The notes below the pieces were generated by a model, which searched no databases, was not told where the DNA came from, and saw nothing but the letters and a program-made list of their open reading frames with translations. 64,000 nucleotides of DNA from SIG299 sp051880375 (GTDB lineage: Bacteria; Bacillota; Clostridia; Lachnospirales; Lachnospiraceae), in NCBI GenBank assembly GCA_051880375.1, contig JBJENV010000091.1, forward strand, positions 40,138 through 104,137, in the 5' to 3' direction. Made by a program: the position numbers and the translations under genes. This document shows, in pieces, positions 33,994 to 42,610 of this stretch (within the stretch, counting starts at the first letter, position 1; every line of letters starts with the position of its first letter).

Positions 33994-34926
33994 ATGTATA
34001 CCGTAGCATTGGAAAAGTTCGTGGAAAAGATGAAACTTGTGAATTGTACTCCGGAAATTGATATTTCCAAGTCTGTTCTGACACAGCCGGAGGTGAACCG
34101 TCCGGCGCTTCAGCTTGCAGGATTTTTCGATTACTTCAATTATGACAGAGTACAGATTATCGGCAATGTGGAGCATGCTTATATGGAAAAGATGGAAAAG
34201 GACCACGGTATCGGTATCATGAGAAAGCTCATGAGCTTTAAGGTTCCGTGTATCGTTTTCTGCCGGAATATTGAAGTTTCGGAAGAAATTAAGAAGCTGG
34301 CGATTGAATACAGCGTTCCGGTTTTTCAGACGCCAAGATCCACCTCTGATTTTATGGGCGAATTGATTGCCTGGTTAAAGGTTGAACTGGCGCCGCGTAT
34401 TTCCATTCACGGTGTTCTGGTGGATGTTTACGGAGAAGGTATTCTGATTACCGGAGAGAGCGGTATCGGTAAGAGTGAAGCAGCGCTTGAGTTAATTAAG
34501 CGCGGACACCGTCTTGTTTCCGATGACGTAGTGGAAATCAAGAAGGTCAGCGATTCCACGCTGGTCGGCTCTGCTCCTGACATTACAAGACATTTTATAG
34601 AACTCCGCGGCATAGGTATTATCGATGTGAAGACGCTGTTCGGTGTAGAAAGCGTAAAGAATACGCAGTCCATTGATCTGGTCATTCGTCTGGAGGAGTG
34701 GAATAAGGATAAGGAATATGACCGTATGGGACTGGAGGATAAGTACACGGAGTTCCTTGGCAACAAGGTGGTATGCCATGATATCCCGATTCGTCCGGGA
34801 CGTAATCTTGCCATTATCTGCGAATCGGCAGCAGTCAACTTCCGTCAGAAGAAGATGGGATACAATGCAGCGCAGGAATTATACAACCGTGTGACAAGTA
34901 ATCTGATGAAAAAACAGGAAATGTAG
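33994..34926 (+). CDS. hprK: HPr(Ser) kinase/phosphorylase
   Basis: The bifunctional sensor of glycolytic state. It phosphorylates Ser46 of HPr and Crh and also removes the phosphate. The 310 residues carry Walker A GESGIGKS at 154-161 and the signature IELRGIGIIDVKTLFG in the C-terminal kinase domain. The start is ATG 33994 behind AAGGAGAGAG, six codons inside the open frame. A probable substrate, a Crh-like protein, is encoded five genes downstream. Confidence 0.96.
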   Translation: MYTVALEKFVEKMKLVNCTPEIDISKSVLTQPEVNRPALQLAGFFDYFNYDRVQIIGNVEHAYMEKMEKDHGIGIMRKLMSFKVPCIVFCRNIEVSEEIKKLAIEYSVPVFQTPRSTSDFMGELIAWLKVELAPRISIHGVLVDVYGEGILITGESGIGKSEAALELIKRGHRLVSDDVVEIKKVSDSTLVGSAPDITRHFIELRGIGIIDVKTLFGVESVKNTQSIDLVIRLEEWNKDKEYDRMGLEDKYTEFLGNKVVCHDIPIRPGRNLAIICESAAVNFRQKKMGYNAAQELYNRVTSNLMKKQEM

Positions 34927-34940
34927 AGGGAGAAAACGTG

Positions 34941-35894
34941 ATGAAACACTATGTATTCGGGATTGATATCGGGGGGACGACTGTAAAGTGCGGCTTGTTC
35001 ACCACGGAGGGAGAACTGCTGGATAAGTGGGAAATTCCGACGAATCGTGCAAACGGCGGAGAATCGGTGCCGCAGGATATTACGGATGCACTGCTTGCAA
35101 AAATGCAGGAGAAGGGCATAGAAAGAGAGCAGATGCTCGGTGCCGGAGTCGGCGTTCCGGGACCGGTGACGGAAGACGGTACGGTGTTAAAATGCGCGAA
35201 CCTCGGCTGGGGAATTTTCAATGTAAACGATAAAATGAGTTCGCTTCTTGGCCTTCCGGTGGTGGCAGCCAATGATGCGAATGTGGCTGCGCTCGGCGAA
35301 ATGTGGAAGGGCGGCGGTAAGGGCTATGAGGACATCGTCATGGTAACGCTTGGCACCGGTGTCGGCGGCGGTATTATTTTAAACGGAAAAATCCGTGCCG
35401 GCAGCAACGGCGGCGCAGGTGAAATCGGACACATGATTGTAAATCCGGAGGAAACCAGAGTATGCGGCTGCGGCGGTCACGGTCACTTAGAACAGTATGC
35501 TTCGGCAACCGGCATTACATATCTGGCGGAGCAGGCATTACGTGAAACAGATCAGCCGTCTACCCTTCGTACAGTAGAGAAGCTGCAGGCAAAGGATGTG
35601 TTTGACCATGCAAAGGCAGGAGATGCACTGGCACTTTCACTGGTAGATAAGGTATGCGAAATTCTGGCTACGGCGCTGACGCATGTAGCGGCAACCGTAG
35701 ACCCGCAGGCATTTGTCATCGGCGGCGGCGTATCGAAAGCAGGAGAAATCCTGACGGAGGGTCTGAAAAAGCATTATGGGAAAAATCTGTTGAATGCACT
35801 TTGCGGAAAGGAATTCCGTCTTGCCACACTCGGAAATGATGCCGGAATTTACGGAAGCGCAAAGCTGATCATAGACAGGGCAACAGGAAAATAA
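34941..35894 (+). CDS. glcK: ROK family glucokinase
   Basis: Phosphorylates glucose with ATP at the head of glycolysis. The 317 residues include the ATP phosphate loop FGIDIGGTTVKCG, the sugar-binding VAANDANVAALGE, the ROK motif VTLGTGVGGGIIL and the GEIGHM catalytic region. The ROK zinc site reads CGCGGHGHLE, so the third cysteine of the usual CxCGxxGCxE is histidine. The start is ambiguous between GTG 34938 and ATG 34941. It follows hprK by about 15 bases and is probably in the same operon, consistent with a carbon-control locus. Confidence 0.92.
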   Translation: MKHYVFGIDIGGTTVKCGLFTTEGELLDKWEIPTNRANGGESVPQDITDALLAKMQEKGIEREQMLGAGVGVPGPVTEDGTVLKCANLGWGIFNVNDKMSSLLGLPVVAANDANVAALGEMWKGGGKGYEDIVMVTLGTGVGGGIILNGKIRAGSNGGAGEIGHMIVNPEETRVCGCGGHGHLEQYASATGITYLAEQALRETDQPSTLRTVEKLQAKDVFDHAKAGDALALSLVDKVCEILATALTHVAATVDPQAFVIGGGVSKAGEILTEGLKKHYGKNLLNALCGKEFRLATLGNDAGIYGSAKLIIDRATGK

Positions 35895-35928
35895 GAACAC
35901 CGGAACAAAAAGCGGGGTGGAGAATGAT

Positions 35929-36876
35929 ATGGAAGAAAAAAATACGAGGGAGCTTTTTTCGCTGCACTTAAGGCTGCTGGCAGGAGAAACGAGGGTGCTG
36001 GAACAGGAACCGATGTTTAAGCATACGACATTCCGTGTCGGAGGACCGGCAGACTGGTTCGTTCTGGTAGATTCCGTGGAGATTCTGACACAGATTCTTG
36101 CGCTTTGCAGGCAATATGAAATGCCGTGGGTAATACTTGGAAACGGCAGCAACGTTCTTGTTTCTGATAAAGGTATCCGCGGAGTAGTGCTGCATCTGGC
36201 AGGAGAATTTGAAGAACTGAGCCTGAAGGAGGAAGTGCCGGAGGGTGTGTTGAACGTTACGGTGGGAGCGGCAGTCCCTTTGTCTAAGCTTGCTTATATG
36301 GTGGGGAAAAAGGGTTTTACCGGTCTGGAGTTTGCAAGCGGAATTCCGGGAACCGTAGGCGGTGCAGTCTGGATGAATGCCGGTGCCTATGGCGGAGAAA
36401 TAAAAGATACTTTGACAGGTGTAACGGTTTTGACCAAGGACGGAAAGACCGAGGAGAGAACGGCAGAAGAGCTGAAGCTTGGGTATCGCTGCAGTGCGCT
36501 GCAGGAAAGCGGCGAGCTTGTGCTGTCCGCACGGTTCCGTCTGTATGTGAGACAAAGAATTCAGATTTATGCAATTATGGAATCCTATAAAAAGGCGCGT
36601 ATGCTAAAACAGCCGTTAGAATATCCGAGCGCAGGAAGTACCTTTAAGCGGCCGTCCGGGTATTATGCCGGCAAGCTGATTGAAGAGGCGGGACTTTCCG
36701 GTTTTCGCATCGGCGGAGCTGCGGTGAGCGAAAAGCATGCGGGCTTTGTCATCAATAAAGAGAACGCAACAGCAGCAGATATTTATGCACTGATTTGCCA
36801 TGTCGAAAAGAGAGTAAAGGAAACATCAGGGGTTACTCTGGAGCCGGAGGTCCGGCTGTTAGGAGAATTTGTATGA
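35929..36876 (+). CDS. murB: UDP-N-acetylenolpyruvoylglucosamine reductase
   Basis: An FAD-dependent enzyme that reduces UDP-GlcNAc-enolpyruvate to UDP-MurNAc in peptidoglycan synthesis. The 315 residues show TTFRVGGPADW, the FAD-binding ILGNGSNVLVSDKGIRG, GLEFASGIPGTVGGAVWMNAGAYGGE, and PSAGSTFKRPSGYYAGKLIEEAGL with the catalytic Ser, all typical of type II MurB. ATG 35929 is preferred to GTG 35917 because GGAG lies 8 bases before it. The stop overlaps the rapZ start. Confidence 0.95.
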   Translation: MEEKNTRELFSLHLRLLAGETRVLEQEPMFKHTTFRVGGPADWFVLVDSVEILTQILALCRQYEMPWVILGNGSNVLVSDKGIRGVVLHLAGEFEELSLKEEVPEGVLNVTVGAAVPLSKLAYMVGKKGFTGLEFASGIPGTVGGAVWMNAGAYGGEIKDTLTGVTVLTKDGKTEERTAEELKLGYRCSALQESGELVLSARFRLYVRQRIQIYAIMESYKKARMLKQPLEYPSAGSTFKRPSGYYAGKLIEEAGLSGFRIGGAAVSEKHAGFVINKENATAADIYALICHVEKRVKETSGVTLEPEVRLLGEFV

Positions 36877-37772
36877 GATTCGTCATTATAACCGGAATGT
36901 CCGGCGCGGGAAAATCTTCCACTTTAAAGATATTGGAGGATGCGGGCTACTTTTGTGTGGATAATCTGCCGGTACCGCTGATTCCGAAATTTGCACAGCT
37001 GGCGATGCAGGGAAGCAGAGAGTACGACAAGGTTGCTATCGGACTGGATATCAGAAGCGGGCATTCGTTAGAGGGAGTGGGACCTCTGCTGACGGGTATG
37101 AAACAGAATCATATTCCGTATGAAATCCTTTATCTGGATGCTTCGGATGAGGTTTTGATTAAGCGTTTCAAGGAAACGAGAAGAACCCATCCGCTGTCCG
37201 GTGTCGGACGTGTGGAAAACGGTATCGGAGAGGAACGTGAGAGAACCGCATTTTTAAAGCAGAATGCGGATTATATTCTGGATACCAGCACACTTCTGAC
37301 GCGGGAACTGAAGGCACAGATTGAGCATATTTTTGTACAGAACGGTCAGTTCCGCAATTTTATGATTACGGTGCTTTCGTTCGGATTCAAATATGGAATA
37401 CCGGCCGATTCCGACCTTGTATTTGATGTGCGTTTTCTTGCAAATCCGTATTATGTGCCGGAATTGAAACAGAAAACGGGGAATGACAGGGAAGTGCAGG
37501 AATTTGTTATGAAGACGGAGGCGGCAGGAATTTTCTTAAATAAGCTGGAAGATATGCTGCGGTTTCTGATACCGAATTATATCAGTGAAGGGAAAAACCA
37601 GCTGGTCATCAGCATCGGCTGCACCGGCGGCAAGCATCGTTCGGTGACGCTTGCAAATGAACTGACAAAACGCCTTTCCGGCCTGGAATATGGTTTGAAG
37701 GTAGAGCATAGAGATATTGGGAAGGATGGGGCAGATGTCGTTTTCGGGAGACGTAAAGAGGGAACTGTGTGA
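36873..37772 (+). CDS. rapZ: RNase adapter/nucleotide-binding protein RapZ (YvcJ)
   Basis: A P-loop protein that in E. coli controls GlmS through small RNAs and in Bacillus (YvcJ) affects competence and cell-envelope metabolism. The 299 residues have Walker A GMSGAGKS at about 8-15, a Walker B-like region, and the C-terminal SIGCTGGKHRSVTLANELT motif. ATG 36873 overlaps the murB stop and has AGGAG upstream. It overlaps whiA by 38 bases. Bacillus and most Firmicutes place yvcK between rapZ and whiA; it is absent here. Confidence 0.95.
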   Translation: MRFVIITGMSGAGKSSTLKILEDAGYFCVDNLPVPLIPKFAQLAMQGSREYDKVAIGLDIRSGHSLEGVGPLLTGMKQNHIPYEILYLDASDEVLIKRFKETRRTHPLSGVGRVENGIGEERERTAFLKQNADYILDTSTLLTRELKAQIEHIFVQNGQFRNFMITVLSFGFKYGIPADSDLVFDVRFLANPYYVPELKQKTGNDREVQEFVMKTEAAGIFLNKLEDMLRFLIPNYISEGKNQLVISIGCTGGKHRSVTLANELTKRLSGLEYGLKVEHRDIGKDGADVVFGRRKEGTV

Positions 37773-38688
37773 GCAGTTTTCTCCGGCAAGACATTGTCAG
37801 ATTGCAGAGATTTCGTCAATTTTCGCACTATGTGGGAAAATGGTAGTTGACAAAAGAAGCAGGGTTATCTTAAAATTACAAACGGAAAGCAGTATACTTG
37901 CCAAAAAAGCGTTTCTTTTATTAAAGCAGACGTTCCATGTGAGCGCGGAGCTGACGACGACACCGCTTGCCGGTCAGAGAAAAGGAAATTTGTACGAGCT
38001 GCTGATACCGGAAGAGGAAACACAGAATATTTTGTCTGCATGCAGATTACATAGTGTGACATCAGACGGGAAAGAATATGCGGTACTGGCAGCAGAACCT
38101 GCAGTTCTCGGCAAGAGCTGTTGTAAGCGAAGCTTTATCCGGGGTGCTTTTTTAGCGTCCGGCTCTGTGACGGATCCAAAGAAAGCCTATCATCTGGAAA
38201 TCGTCGTTGGAGAAGAAGAAAACGGTACGCTGCTTTGCGAGGCAATCCGCTCCTTTGAAATTGATGCCAAGATGATTCCGAGAAAAAATCATTTTGTTGT
38301 CTATGTCAAGGAGGGCGCGCAGATTGTTGATTTATTAAACGTAATGGAAGCGCATGTGGCTCTGATGGAATTTGAAAATGTGCGTATTCTGAAGGAAATG
38401 AGAAACACTATTAACCGGAAGGTAAATTGTGAAGCTGCCAATATCAACAAAACGGTAAAAGCGGCTGCCAGACAGACGGAGGATATTATCTATATCCGTG
38501 ATACTATGGGGTTCGCTCTATTGGCAGAGGGGTTAAAAGAAATCGCTTTGCTCAGAATAGAATATCCGGAAGCATCGTTAAAGGAATTGGGGGAGATGCT
38601 GAACCCGCCGGTCGGGAAATCCGGGGTCAATCACAGGCTGAAAAAGCTTTGCGACATTGCGGAGCAGCTTCGGTCACAGCAAGGATAG
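37735..38688 (+). CDS. whiA: DNA-binding protein WhiA
   Basis: A widely conserved Gram-positive regulator with an N-terminal LAGLIDADG-like fold and a C-terminal helix-turn-helix. It is implicated in cell division and sporulation control. The 317 residues begin MSFSGDVKREL (M at 37735; alternatives 37717 and 37726 lie inside rapZ) and include RSFIRGAFLASGSVTDPKKAYH and NHRLKKLCDIAEQL. It is in the standard rapZ-whiA-crh order. Confidence 0.94.
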   Translation: MSFSGDVKRELCEQFSPARHCQIAEISSIFALCGKMVVDKRSRVILKLQTESSILAKKAFLLLKQTFHVSAELTTTPLAGQRKGNLYELLIPEEETQNILSACRLHSVTSDGKEYAVLAAEPAVLGKSCCKRSFIRGAFLASGSVTDPKKAYHLEIVVGEEENGTLLCEAIRSFEIDAKMIPRKNHFVVYVKEGAQIVDLLNVMEAHVALMEFENVRILKEMRNTINRKVNCEAANINKTVKAAARQTEDIIYIRDTMGFALLAEGLKEIALLRIEYPEASLKELGEMLNPPVGKSGVNHRLKKLCDIAEQLRSQQG

Positions 38689-38706
38689 GATAAGGAGGAT
38701 TATAAC

Positions 38707-38958
38707 ATGATATCAAAGGAAATCGTAATCGGTGCTTCTTCCAAGGTTGAGGCAAGACCTGCGGCAATGTTAGTTCAGGTGGCGAGCAAATACGAAAGCA
38801 GTATTTATATTGAGCAGTCAGATAAAAAAGTGAATGCCAAAAGTATTATGGGCGTGATGACACTGGAATTCTTAAAGGGTGAAAAGGTAACAGCCATAGT
38901 GGACGGAAACGACGAATCCGTGGCAATGGAAGAAATAGAAAAGTTTTTGGTTGGTTAA
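38707..38958 (+). CDS. crh: Crh-like HPr protein with Glu at position 15
   Basis: The 83-residue HPr-fold protein keeps the regulatory serine (NAKSIMGVM, Ser46), the target of HprK. The PTS phosphohistidine is missing: the usual GLHARPA is KVEARPA, with Glu15. It therefore cannot pass phosphate in sugar uptake and should act only as a regulator that, as Ser46-P, can partner CcpA. In Bacillus, Crh has Gln15 and sits in the same place after whiA (yvcL). AAGGAGG lies upstream of ATG 38707. A true HPr must be encoded elsewhere if the PTS works. Confidence 0.9.
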   Translation: MISKEIVIGASSKVEARPAAMLVQVASKYESSIYIEQSDKKVNAKSIMGVMTLEFLKGEKVTAIVDGNDESVAMEEIEKFLVG

Positions 38959-38963
38959 TAGAG

Positions 38964-38991
38964 AAGGGTTCCGCAAACGGAACCCTTTTTT
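38964..38991 (+). terminator. Rho-independent terminator after crh
   Basis: GGGTTCCG and CGGAACCC close a CAAA loop and are followed by six or more T. Confidence 0.92.
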
Positions 38992-39032
38992 GCACGTGCA
39001 CGCTGTAGTGCATGTTTACAGGAGGAAAACAG

Positions 39033-42000
39033 ATGAGCTTTACACATCTTCATGTGCATACGGAATACAGCCTGCTGGACGGTTCGGCAAAAATCAAGGA
39101 AATCGTGGCGCGTGCCAGGGAGCTTGGCATGGACAGCCTTGCAATCACGGATCACGGAGTTATGTACGGTGTGATTGACTTTTACCGTGCCTGCAAAAAA
39201 GAAGGAATTCGTCCGATTCTCGGCTGCGAGGTTTATGTGGCTCCCGGCTCCCGCTTTGTAAAGGAGGGCGGAGCGTCGGAGGAACGCTACTATCATCTGG
39301 TGCTGCTTGCAGAAAACGATAAGGGCTATTCCAATCTGATAAAAATTGTATCCAAGGGCTTTACAGAGGGTTATTATTATAAGCCGAGAGTGGATTATGA
39401 GGTGCTGCGCGAGTATTCCGAAGGCATCATTGCGCTGTCGGCATGTCTTGCCGGAGAAGTAGCCGTGAACCTAAAGCGTGGATTTTATGAAGAAGGAAAA
39501 GCGGCGGCGCTGCGCCTTAACGAGATTTTCGGCAAGGGAAACTTCTTTCTGGAGCTTCAGGACCATGGCATCCCGGAGCAGAAAAATGTGAATCAGGCAT
39601 TGCTTCGTATGCATGAGGAAACCGGTATCCCTCTTGTGGCGACCAATGATGTACACTATATTCTGGATACGGATGCACAGGCGCATGATATTCTTCTCTG
39701 TATTCAGACACAGAAAAAAGTAGACGATGAAGACCGTATGCGCTATGAGGGTGGCCAGTATTACTTAAAATCCGAGGAAGAGATGAGAGCACTGTTCCCG
39801 TATGCGAAGGAGGCGCTTGACAATACGCATCGGATTGCGGAACGCTGCCAGGTGGAGATCGTATTCGGACAGTATAAGCTGCCACGCTTTGACGTGCCGG
39901 AAGGCTATGATGCATGGACGTACCTTAAGAAGCTTTGCGCGGACGGTATGAAGCGCCGTTATCCGGTCGTAACCGAAGAGCTTCAGGCACGTCTGGATTA
40001 TGAACTGAACATTATCCATACCATGGGTTTTGTGGATTACTACCTGATTGTCTGGGATTTCATAAAGTTTGCAAAGGATCACGACATTATGGTCGGCCCG
40101 GGACGAGGAAGCGGTGCGGCAAGTATTGCAGCCTATGCACTTGAAATTACCGATATTGACCCGATTCGTTACCAGCTCCTTTTTGAACGTTTTTTAAACC
40201 CGGAGCGTGTTTCCATGCCGGATTTCGACGTGGATTTCTGCTTTGAACGCCGGCAGGAGGTCATCGACTATGTGGTGGAAAAGTACGGAAAGGACAGAGT
40301 GGTACAGATTGTAACATTCGGTACCATGGCGGCAAGAAACGTCATCCGCGACGTCGGACGTGCACTGGATATGCCGTATGCGCAGATTGACTCTGTGGCA
40401 AAAATGGTGCCGAGGGAACTCGGCATTACGATAGATAAGGCGCTGCAGTCCAGTTCGGACTTCCGAAGCATGTATGAAGGTGATGAAAAGATTCATTATC
40501 TCATTGATATGTCGCGCAGACTGGAGGGTCTGCCGCGCCATACGTCGATGCATGCCGCAGGCGTTGTCATCAGTAACGCTCCGGCCGATGATTACGTTCC
40601 TCTTTCGCGCGGTGCGGATGATGCCATCACAACGCAGTTTACGATGACGACATTAGAAGAGCTTGGTTTGCTGAAAATGGACTTTCTGGGGCTTCGGACG
40701 CTTACGGTGATTCAGAATGCGGTTCAGCTGGTCAATAAAAAGCGCAGTGAAGAAGAACAGCTGGATATTAAGAAAATAGATTATGATGACCCGAATATAT
40801 ATGAGATGATTGGCTCCGGAAAGACGGACGGCGTCTTCCAGTTAGAAAGTACCGGAATGAAGAATTTCATGAAAGAATTGAAGCCGTCAAATCTAGAAGA
40901 CGTGATTGCGGGAATTTCCCTCTATCGTCCCGGCCCGATGGACTTTATTCCAAAGTATATCAAAGGAAAACAGGAGCCGGAGAGCATTGCCTATGACTGT
41001 CCGGAGCTGGAACCGATTTTAAAGACCACCTATGGCTGTATTGTTTATCAGGAGCAGGTGATGCAGATTGTGCGCGAACTGGCAGGTTACAGCTATGGAC
41101 GAAGTGATCTGGTGCGCCGTGCCATGGCAAAGAAAAAGGCAGATGTCATGGCAAAGGAGCGGAAAAATTTCGTCTACGGCAACACAGAGGAAGGTGTGAA
41201 GGGCTGTATTGCAAACGGCATTTCCGAAGAAATCGGCAATAAAATATTCGATGATATGACGGATTTTGCAAAGTATGCCTTTAACAAGGCACATGCGGCA
41301 TGTTATGCCGTGGTATCTTACCAGACGGCGTATCTGAAATACTATCATCCGGTAGAGTTCATGGCGGCGTTGATGACCTCGGTTATCGATAACCCGGGTA
41401 AGGTGTCGGAATATATCTATGCATGCCGTCAGATGGGCATTGAACTGCTTCCGCCGGATGTTAACGAGGGAGAGGCAGGCTTTTCGGTCAACGGAACAAG
41501 CATCCGCTACGGACTTACTGCCATTAAGGGCATCGGACGTCCGGTGATTGAGGCAATGACGAAAGAACGGGAGGCAAACGGAAAATTTACCGGACTCAAG
41601 GATTTCGTCGACCGGATGGCAGATAAGGATATCAACAAGCGTATGGTGGAAAGCCTTATCAAAGCCGGCGCCTTTGACAGCATTCCGGGTACGAGAAAGC
41701 AGCTGATGCATGTATACATTGGTGTTATGGATGAGGTGCAGCAGGGAAGAAAAAAGAATCTTGCAGGTCAGATGAGTCTGTTTGATTTTGCAGGAGAAGA
41801 GGATAAGGAAGAATTTGAAGTCCGCCTGCCGGAGGTCGGAGAATATACAAAGGAAGAAATCCTGAACTTTGAAAAGGAAGTGCTTGGTATTTATATCAGC
41901 GGACATCCGCTGGAAGCATATGCACCGCTCTTAAAGCGCAACACAACGGCGGATACGCTGGCATTCCAGCTGGATGAAGAAACCGGAGAGACAAAGGTGC

Positions 42001-42500
42001 GTGACGGGGAAATCGTTACGATTGGCGGTATGATTACCGGCATTACGAGAAAGACAACGAAAAGCAATGCAACGATGGCGTTTCTTACGCTGGAGGATAT
42101 GTTCGGCACAGTGGAAATCATTGTTTTTCCGAAGGACTATGAAAAGTATAAGACCTTACTGCATGAGGAGATGAAGCTTTTTGTGCGCGGCAGGGCATCG
42201 GCAGAGGAGGACAGAGCGGCAAAGCTTGTCTGTATGGAGCTTACACCGCTTAGTGAATTGCCAAGAGAGCTTTGGATACGATTTAAAACCAAGGAAGCAT
42301 ATCTGGCGGCAGAGGAAAAACTGTATGCATTGTTAGCTGCAAGTGACGGCAATCATGAGGTATGCATTTATCTGGAAGCCGAGCGTGCGGTCAAGCGTCT
42401 TCCAAAGAACCGCAGCGTGGAAATCACGGAGGAACTGCTGAAAACACTTACATTGGAATTCGGCGAAGAACAAATTAAGGTTGTGGAGAAAAAAAGGTAA
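39033..42500 (+). CDS. dnaE: DNA polymerase III alpha subunit DnaE
   Basis: A replicative polymerase of the DnaE family (1155 residues). In Firmicutes with PolC it usually extends primers on the lagging strand. Domains in order: PHP (HLHVHTEYSLLDG at 5-17), polymerase palm with the catalytic PDFDVDF (396-402), fingers (PLSRGADDAITTQF), a helix-hairpin-helix region (GLTAIKGIGRPVI), and an OB fold (IVTIGGMITGITRKT). The start is ATG 39033 behind an exact AGGAGG, seven codons inside the open frame. Confidence 0.96.
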   Translation: MSFTHLHVHTEYSLLDGSAKIKEIVARARELGMDSLAITDHGVMYGVIDFYRACKKEGIRPILGCEVYVAPGSRFVKEGGASEERYYHLVLLAENDKGYSNLIKIVSKGFTEGYYYKPRVDYEVLREYSEGIIALSACLAGEVAVNLKRGFYEEGKAAALRLNEIFGKGNFFLELQDHGIPEQKNVNQALLRMHEETGIPLVATNDVHYILDTDAQAHDILLCIQTQKKVDDEDRMRYEGGQYYLKSEEEMRALFPYAKEALDNTHRIAERCQVEIVFGQYKLPRFDVPEGYDAWTYLKKLCADGMKRRYPVVTEELQARLDYELNIIHTMGFVDYYLIVWDFIKFAKDHDIMVGPGRGSGAASIAAYALEITDIDPIRYQLLFERFLNPERVSMPDFDVDFCFERRQEVIDYVVEKYGKDRVVQIVTFGTMAARNVIRDVGRALDMPYAQIDSVAKMVPRELGITIDKALQSSSDFRSMYEGDEKIHYLIDMSRRLEGLPRHTSMHAAGVVISNAPADDYVPLSRGADDAITTQFTMTTLEELGLLKMDFLGLRTLTVIQNAVQLVNKKRSEEEQLDIKKIDYDDPNIYEMIGSGKTDGVFQLESTGMKNFMKELKPSNLEDVIAGISLYRPGPMDFIPKYIKGKQEPESIAYDCPELEPILKTTYGCIVYQEQVMQIVRELAGYSYGRSDLVRRAMAKKKADVMAKERKNFVYGNTEEGVKGCIANGISEEIGNKIFDDMTDFAKYAFNKAHAACYAVVSYQTAYLKYYHPVEFMAALMTSVIDNPGKVSEYIYACRQMGIELLPPDVNEGEAGFSVNGTSIRYGLTAIKGIGRPVIEAMTKEREANGKFTGLKDFVDRMADKDINKRMVESLIKAGAFDSIPGTRKQLMHVYIGVMDEVQQGRKKNLAGQMSLFDFAGEEDKEEFEVRLPEVGEYTKEEILNFEKEVLGIYISGHPLEAYAPLLKRNTTADTLAFQLDEETGETKVRDGEIVTIGGMITGITRKTTKSNATMAFLTLEDMFGTVEIIVFPKDYEKYKTLLHEEMKLFVRGRASAEEDRAAKLVCMELTPLSELPRELWIRFKTKEAYLAAEEKLYALLAASDGNHEVCIYLEAERAVKRLPKNRSVEITEELLKTLTLEFGEEQIKVVEKKR

Positions 42501-42507
42501 TTTTCTA

Positions 42508-42536
42508 TTGAAAAACAAGGATAAATGCTATAAAAT
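42508..42536 (+). promoter_or_regulatory. Promoter of pfkA
   Basis: TTGAAA and TAAAAT are 17 bases apart. The leader is about 70 nt. Confidence 0.55.
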
Positions 42537-42610
42537 GAGTGCAGCATTTTTGTATAAAATTTAACGAAGCTCCACAGAAAACTGGAAGTGTGGAAATGGA
42601 GGGAAACAAT

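Noticed and set aside
41019..41906. Long minus-strand ORF (295 codons)
   Set aside because: It lies wholly antisense to dnaE, has no ribosome site and its composition is that of a shadow frame.
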